Origin: Paraburkholderia sp. C35
Lineage (GTDB): Bacteria > Pseudomonadota > Gammaproteobacteria > Burkholderiales > Burkholderiaceae
Assembly (NCBI RefSeq): GCF_003121405.1
Contig: NZ_QBUY01000042.1
Location: forward strand, 1-64,000
Length of the DNA stretch: 64,000 bases
Reading direction: 5' to 3'
Position numbers and translations under genes: made by a program
Shown here: positions 60,332 to 64,000 of the stretch, in pieces
Position numbering within the stretch: the first letter of the stretch is position 1
Layout of the letters: the number at the start of each line of letters is the position of its first letter
Notes under the pieces: model-generated
The model's input: the letters and a program-made list of their open reading frames with translations, nothing else
Databases searched by the model: none
What the model was told of the DNA's origin: nothing

Positions 60332-60508
60332 ATGTATCTGCTCAGCCGCCTTTTCCTGTTCCTGACGAAGTCCTACGACCAGCGCCTCAAAGAGCAAAAT
60401 GACGCGTTCCTGGCCGAAGCTACGGATCTCTACGACCTCGAATTTCGTATGCGCAAGATCGACCGTGAAGCGCGCGTGCGCCAACCGTCGTGGATGAGCC
60501 AGCACTAA
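60332..60508 (+). CDS. DUF3563 small protein
   Basis: A 58-aa protein beginning MYLLSRLFLFLTKSYDQRLKEQ and containing FLAEATDLYDLEFRMRKIDRE, the pattern of the DUF3563 family of small proteins common in Burkholderia. Its role is unknown. The first 12 residues are hydrophobic, the rest charged and helical. A GAGG site precedes the ATG. A GGCCGGC/GCCGGCC hairpin (60520-60539) follows, between it and convergent phr. Confidence 0.85.
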   Translation: MYLLSRLFLFLTKSYDQRLKEQNDAFLAEATDLYDLEFRMRKIDREARVRQPSWMSQH

Positions 60509-60559
60509 GCAGCAAGCAAGGCCGGCGTGTTTGCCGGCCATGATCATGCAGCGCTGCGC

Positions 60560-62074
60560 TCAACGTGAGCGCAGTACGCCGTAGCGTTCCAGTGTCTTCT
60601 GGCGCGCTTCAGCATGATCGACAACCGGCTGCGGATAGTCTTTCCCCAGCACCACACCCCAGTCCTGCAGATCTTCACGGTCCGCCTGCCACGGCGCGTG
60701 AATCCACTTCGCGGGCACCTTCTCCAGTTCCGGCACGAAGCGTTTGATGAACAGCCCCTGCGGATCGAATTTCTCCGATTGCGTCACGGGGTTGAAGATC
60801 CGGAACCACGGCTGCGCATCGCATCCCGTCGATGCTGCCCATTGCCAGCCGCCGTTGTTCGCTGAAAAGTCGAAGTCATTGAGCTTTTCCTCGAAGTAAC
60901 GCTCGCCGCGCCGCCAGTCGATACCCAGATCTTTCGCGAGAAAACTCGCGGTCACCATCCGAAGACGGTTGTGCATGAAGCCAGTCTGGTTCAGTTGCCG
61001 CATGGCGGCGTCGACCAGCGGAAAGCCGGTGCGTCCTTCGCACCACGCGGCGAACAATGCATCGGCGTGCTTGCCCGTCTCCCAACGCACCGCGTCGAAT
61101 TCGCGCTTGAACGACTCGCCCTTCGCAATATGTGGATGATGCGCGAGGATCATGAAGTAGAAATCCCGCCAGACCAGTTCCGATAGCCACGTGGCGGCGC
61201 CCTGGCCGTCAGGCTGCAGCGACATCTGATGTGCAAGTCTTGCGAGTGTGCGGATCGACACCGTGCCGAAGCGCAAATGCACCGAAAGATGGCTCGTGCC
61301 GCGCGCGGCGGGAAAATCTCTCCGGTCGGCGTAGCTATCGATGCGTGTCAGGAAATCTTCCAGCAGCGCCTGCGCGCCGCTCATACCCGCCGACATCTGC
61401 GCTTCCGCGAGCTTGCCGGGCGCGAAGCCCATTTTGCCGAGCGTCGGCCACGCGTGTTCGGGCTTGTGCGGCGGCCGCGCGAGACTTTTCGCGTATCGTT
61501 CGACGGGATACGGCTTCAGATCGAAAGGTGTCAGCTTCTTGAGCCACGCGTTTTTGTACGGCGTGAATACCGCGAAGGGCTTGCCTTGTCCGTTGAGCAG
61601 TTCATCGCGCTCGAAAATCACCTGATCCTTGAACGTCAGCAACTGACGCTTCTCATCAGCCAGCCGTTCGGCCACGGTCTCATCGCGTTCAATCGCAACC
61701 GGCTCGTAGTCGTGATTCGTGAACACGGCTTCGACTTCGAGCTGCGCGGCGAGCTTTGGGATTTCCTCAGCCGGATCGCCATGCAGCACAATCAGACCGC
61801 CGCCGCCTTTCTTCAGCGATGCATCCAGTTCCTCCAGCGACGCAAGAATGAATTCGATCCGCCGGTCCTGCACCTTCCCTTTCTGGTCATCGTGCTTGTG
61901 CGCCCAATCGATCAAAGGCTGAAGAATCGTCGTGTCGAACACGAACGCGCACCAGACGCGCTCGCAATGCCTGAGCGCGTAGTACAGCGCGGCGTTGTCG
62001 CCCGTGCGCAGGTCGCGGCGAAACCATACGAGTCCGTTCTGAAAGTGTGCGTCGATCTGGTAAGCGCGGGTCAT
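60560..62074 (-). CDS. phr: Deoxyribodipyrimidine photolyase
   Basis: A 504-aa cryptochrome/photolyase that repairs UV-made cyclobutane dimers with blue light. The N-terminal antenna fold begins GLVWFRRDLRTGDNAALYYAL. The FAD-binding C-terminal half has LSVHLRFGTVSIR, ELVWRDFYFMILAHHP, GFPLVDAAMRQLNQTGFMHNRLRMVTASFLAKDL and GGWQWAASTGCDAQPWFRIFNP, which is the class I CPD type. Confidence 0.95.
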   Translation of the reverse strand: MTRAYQIDAHFQNGLVWFRRDLRTGDNAALYYALRHCERVWCAFVFDTTILQPLIDWAHKHDDQKGKVQDRRIEFILASLEELDASLKKGGGGLIVLHGDPAEEIPKLAAQLEVEAVFTNHDYEPVAIERDETVAERLADEKRQLLTFKDQVIFERDELLNGQGKPFAVFTPYKNAWLKKLTPFDLKPYPVERYAKSLARPPHKPEHAWPTLGKMGFAPGKLAEAQMSAGMSGAQALLEDFLTRIDSYADRRDFPAARGTSHLSVHLRFGTVSIRTLARLAHQMSLQPDGQGAATWLSELVWRDFYFMILAHHPHIAKGESFKREFDAVRWETGKHADALFAAWCEGRTGFPLVDAAMRQLNQTGFMHNRLRMVTASFLAKDLGIDWRRGERYFEEKLNDFDFSANNGGWQWAASTGCDAQPWFRIFNPVTQSEKFDPQGLFIKRFVPELEKVPAKWIHAPWQADREDLQDWGVVLGKDYPQPVVDHAEARQKTLERYGVLRSR

Positions 62075-62188
62075 GGCCTGTTGAGTTGTTATGCGTCAGC
62101 GGTGACGTAGGTTGAGACAAAAAAACCACCGCCGATGATAGTGTCCTCAACCCGCAAACCCAATGCCCGCAGCATCAGGAACCGACGC

Positions 62189-62231
62189 AAAAATGAAGCA
62201 GCGCCCACCTTTCGCGCGAAAGGCGGGCGCT
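62189..62231 (-). terminator. Terminator of ohr
   Basis: A strong hairpin in minus-strand reading, AGCGCCC-CCTTTC / GAAAGG-GGGCGCT with one mismatch and a GCGC loop, followed by GCTTCATTTTTG. It lies about 30 bases after the ohr stop. Confidence 0.85.
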
Positions 62232-62262
62232 GGTCACGAAGGGACGATCAGTTCAGGTCAGA

Positions 62263-62682
62263 TCAGACCACTTTCACGCGCACGTCGACATTGCCACGCG
62301 TCGCGTTCGAGTACGGGCAAACCTGGTGCGCCGCGTTCACGAGGTCTTGCGCCGCTGCTGCGTCGAGGCCGGGCAGCGAGACGCGCAATTCGACGTCAAG
62401 CGCGAAGCCGCCGTTGTCGTTCGGACCGACGCCGACATCGGCCGTCACGGTCGTTTCAGCCGGCACAGCCTGCTTGCGCTGGCCAGCGACGAATTTCATC
62501 GCGCTCAGGAAACACGCCGAGTAACCGGCCGCGAACAGTTGCTCCGGGTTGGTGCCTTGGGCGCCGTTGCCGCCGAGCTCGCGCGGTGCGGCCAGCTTCA
62601 CGTCGAGCGCGTTATCCGACGATACAGCGCGGCCATCACGACCGCCGTTGCTCGTTGCCGTTGCCTTGTAGAGTACGTTCAT
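62263..62682 (-). CDS. ohr: Organic hydroperoxide resistance protein
   Basis: A 139-aa OsmC/Ohr peroxidase that reduces organic hydroperoxides with lipoyl thiols. Both redox cysteines are present: AGYSACFLSAM (about residue 60) and HQVCPYSNATRGN (about 124). It ends VDVRVKVV, as Ohr does. The start MNVLYKATATSNGG at 62682 has a ribosome-binding site (AAGGAG); an upstream 20-codon extension is unlikely. It is paired with ohrR, transcribed in the same direction. Confidence 0.95.
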   Translation of the reverse strand: MNVLYKATATSNGGRDGRAVSSDNALDVKLAAPRELGGNGAQGTNPEQLFAAGYSACFLSAMKFVAGQRKQAVPAETTVTADVGVGPNDNGGFALDVELRVSLPGLDAAAAQDLVNAAHQVCPYSNATRGNVDVRVKVV

Positions 62683-62783
62683 TTTGATGCTCCTTGTCCG
62701 GTTCCATTGATAGGGTCTGTGCTTGCCAGTGCTTCGTGTCATCGCTGTCGGGCTGGCATGGACATAAATGTAGCGTACAAATC

Positions 62784-62805
62784 ATTAGTGTGCAAACTAA
62801 ATTGA
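62784..62805 (-). promoter_or_regulatory. OhrR operator candidate upstream of ohr
   Basis: Contains TGCAAACTA (62791-62799) within GTGTGCAAACTAAATTG, about 110 bases upstream of ohr. The same TGCAAACTA core occurs upstream of ohrR at 63333, as expected when OhrR represses both genes. Confidence 0.55.
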
Positions 62806-62838
62806 CTATCGATACGATAGGCGCCGACGTGCGTGTTG

Positions 62839-63294
62839 TCAGTAGAGTTCGAGGTAGTCGTTCAGCGAGCCGCGCAACTGCTGAAGATCGCTGCGCAACT
62901 GGAGCAGGAAATCGGGTTTCTGCTGCATCGCGCAGAAGATTTCTTCCGGCACGTCGCGCGCGCTGCGCTTGAGCGCGACGCCTGCTTTCGTCAGCCGGAT
63001 GAAGACCAGACGTTCATCTTCCGTGCCGCGTACACGCTCGATAAAGCCCTGCGATTCGAGCCGCTTGAGCAGCGGCGTGACCGTCGCCGAATCGAGGTTC
63101 AGGCGCGCGGCGATGTCTTTCACGGTGACGTCGTCGGTTTCCCACAGGATCAGCATCGTCAGATACTGCGGGTAGGTGAGGCCCAGCCGGTCGAGAATCG
63201 GCTTGTAGGCTTTCGTCATCGCCAGCGATGTCGAATAGAGAGCGAAGCAGAGTTGCTCGTCGAGCGTGACGGGAAAAGCGGTGCGCTGGGTCAT
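62839..63294 (-). CDS. ohrR: Organic-peroxide-sensing MarR-family repressor
   Basis: A 151-aa MarR protein. The sensing Cys is in LDEQLCFALYSTSLAM near the N-terminus, the OhrR hallmark. The winged HTH runs from VTVKDIAARLNLDSATVTPLLKRLESQGF to the wing EDERLVFIRLT. It represses ohr until oxidised by organic hydroperoxides. It lies 156 bases upstream of ohr on the same strand. The 36-codon upstream extension is rejected. Confidence 0.95.
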   Translation of the reverse strand: MTQRTAFPVTLDEQLCFALYSTSLAMTKAYKPILDRLGLTYPQYLTMLILWETDDVTVKDIAARLNLDSATVTPLLKRLESQGFIERVRGTEDERLVFIRLTKAGVALKRSARDVPEEIFCAMQQKPDFLLQLRSDLQQLRGSLNDYLELY

Positions 63295-63328
63295 GGACGT
63301 CCCCTCGAAGCGAAGCGTGCGAATGGAT

Positions 63329-63350
63329 TGCGTGCAAACTATTGTGCCGC
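63329..63350 (-). promoter_or_regulatory. OhrR operator candidate upstream of ohrR
   Basis: GCGTGCAAACTATTGTGCC, sharing TGCAAACTA (63333-63341) with the site upstream of ohr, 38 bases before the ohrR start. Confidence 0.55.
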
Positions 63351-63436
63351 AAAACAACGGCGCGTTGCATCGAAACGCCACGGGAGCGTGAAGAATCCGC
63401 ACCGCCGAAGCGGCACGGACAGGGAGCGATGACTGG

Positions 63437-64000
63437 TCAGGAAGTCGGCGTGGACGACGCGGGCGGCAGCGGTTGACCAGGCGATTGCACGCCGAAGCAG
63501 CCGCGGTAGGTCGCGTAGAACGAGCAGTAGAGCATCGTTGTCACGATGATCGACGCGGGCATCAGGATCACCAGCGCGAGATCGCCGGCCCCGAGGGCCG
63601 CCAGCAGTTGCGACAACCCGAACGACACGGCAGTTGCAACCGCGAACCACAGCGCGCCATACACGGCGAACGCACCGCGATTTCGCCAGCAACTGACGAT
63701 GCTGAAGAACATCGCCTTGATGGCGGGCACGTCGTGCCAGGCGGCGAGCACGGGCGCGAACCAGAACAGCATCGCGACGGGCACGTAGAACGCGAGCGCC
63801 GTCATCACGGCCAGCAGGATGTCGCCGTTCGCGGCCGCTTCGGCCTGCACGGATTCGCCGCTGATCATCAGACGCAGCAGCGTGCCGCCGTCCGCGAGCG
63901 CGGAGCCGGCCAGCACGACGCCCATCGCGACGATATACAGCACGCCGAGCAGCAGCAGGCGCTTGGCGACCTGGCCGCCATACGAACGGAAGCCATCGAC
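63437..64000 (-). CDS. BPSS1780-type membrane protein, 5' end outside the window
   Basis: The last 187 residues of a gene open to the right edge; the reading frame at 64000 starts VDGFRSYGGQVAKRLLLLGVLYIVAMG. It has at least four hydrophobic helices and a C-terminal tail ending QPLPPASSTPTS. LYCSFYATYRGCFGV is typical of BPSS1780-type proteins, from memory. Function unknown. No start is visible. Confidence 0.75.
   Translation of the reverse strand, partial: VDGFRSYGGQVAKRLLLLGVLYIVAMGVVLAGSALADGGTLLRLMISGESVQAEAAANGDILLAVMTALAFYVPVAMLFWFAPVLAAWHDVPAIKAMFFSIVSCWRNRGAFAVYGALWFAVATAVSFGLSQLLAALGAGDLALVILMPASIIVTTMLYCSFYATYRGCFGVQSPGQPLPPASSTPTS

Overview
The window looks like a Burkholderiaceae replicon, most likely Paraburkholderia or Caballeronia, and probably the second chromosome. 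The coding DNA is GC rich with strong GC3 bias. The run sdhE-gltA-leuCDB-asd-fimV-truA-trpF-trpB-methyltransferase-trpA-accD-folC-dedD-cvpA-purF-metZ is the conserved Burkholderia order. No rRNA, tRNA, CRISPR array, prophage or intact insertion sequence was seen.

Layout. (1) 1-21.5 kb is a plus-strand core block: citrate synthase, leucine and aspartate-semialdehyde genes, FimV and TruA, a tightly packed trp/acc/fol block containing an orphan DNA methyltransferase, then PurF and MetZ. A probable SAM-II riboswitch precedes metZ, and a Thr/Ile-rich leader ORF precedes asd. (2) 21.5-25.1 kb holds an AraC regulator, an FKBP isomerase, a degenerate histidine kinase and a CNNM/CorC-type membrane protein. 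(3) 25.2-26.5 kb is an AT-richer accessory islet: an orphan Hcp, a DUF2778 (Tlde1-like) L,D-transpeptidase-type effector and a small membrane protein that is probably its immunity partner. (4) 26.5-45.7 kb is a 19-kb minus-strand alpha-glucan/trehalose block, read glgE > treS-maltokinase > glgB > (595-bp foldback element) > glgX > treZ > malQ > treY. (5) 46-51 kb has a DUF1345 membrane protein and a three-gene FAD-dependent sugar dehydrogenase (gamma, alpha, triheme cytochrome). (6) 51-64 kb is mixed: metallophosphatase, RES/Xre toxin-antitoxin pair, LysR plus tautomerase, modE and modABC, PAP2 phosphatase, PHB-depolymerase-type esterase, DUF3563 protein, photolyase, ohr/ohrR, and a truncated BPSS1780-type membrane protein at the right edge.

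How the genes work together. The glucan block can form a closed cycle. TreS and maltokinase turn trehalose into maltose-1-phosphate, GlgE polymerises it, and GlgB branches the polymer. GlgX, MalQ, TreY and TreZ trim and convert the glucan back to trehalose. No ADP-glucose enzyme lies in the window. The leu, trp, asd and met genes are amino-acid biosynthesis, and two of them (asd, metZ) carry cis-regulatory leaders readable in the sequence. The FAD dehydrogenase feeds periplasmic sugar oxidation into the respiratory chain through its cytochrome.

Starts were chosen by family length, start overlaps (ATGA/GTGA) and visible ribosome-binding sites. Where the longest open frame was clearly too long, the downstream start is given.
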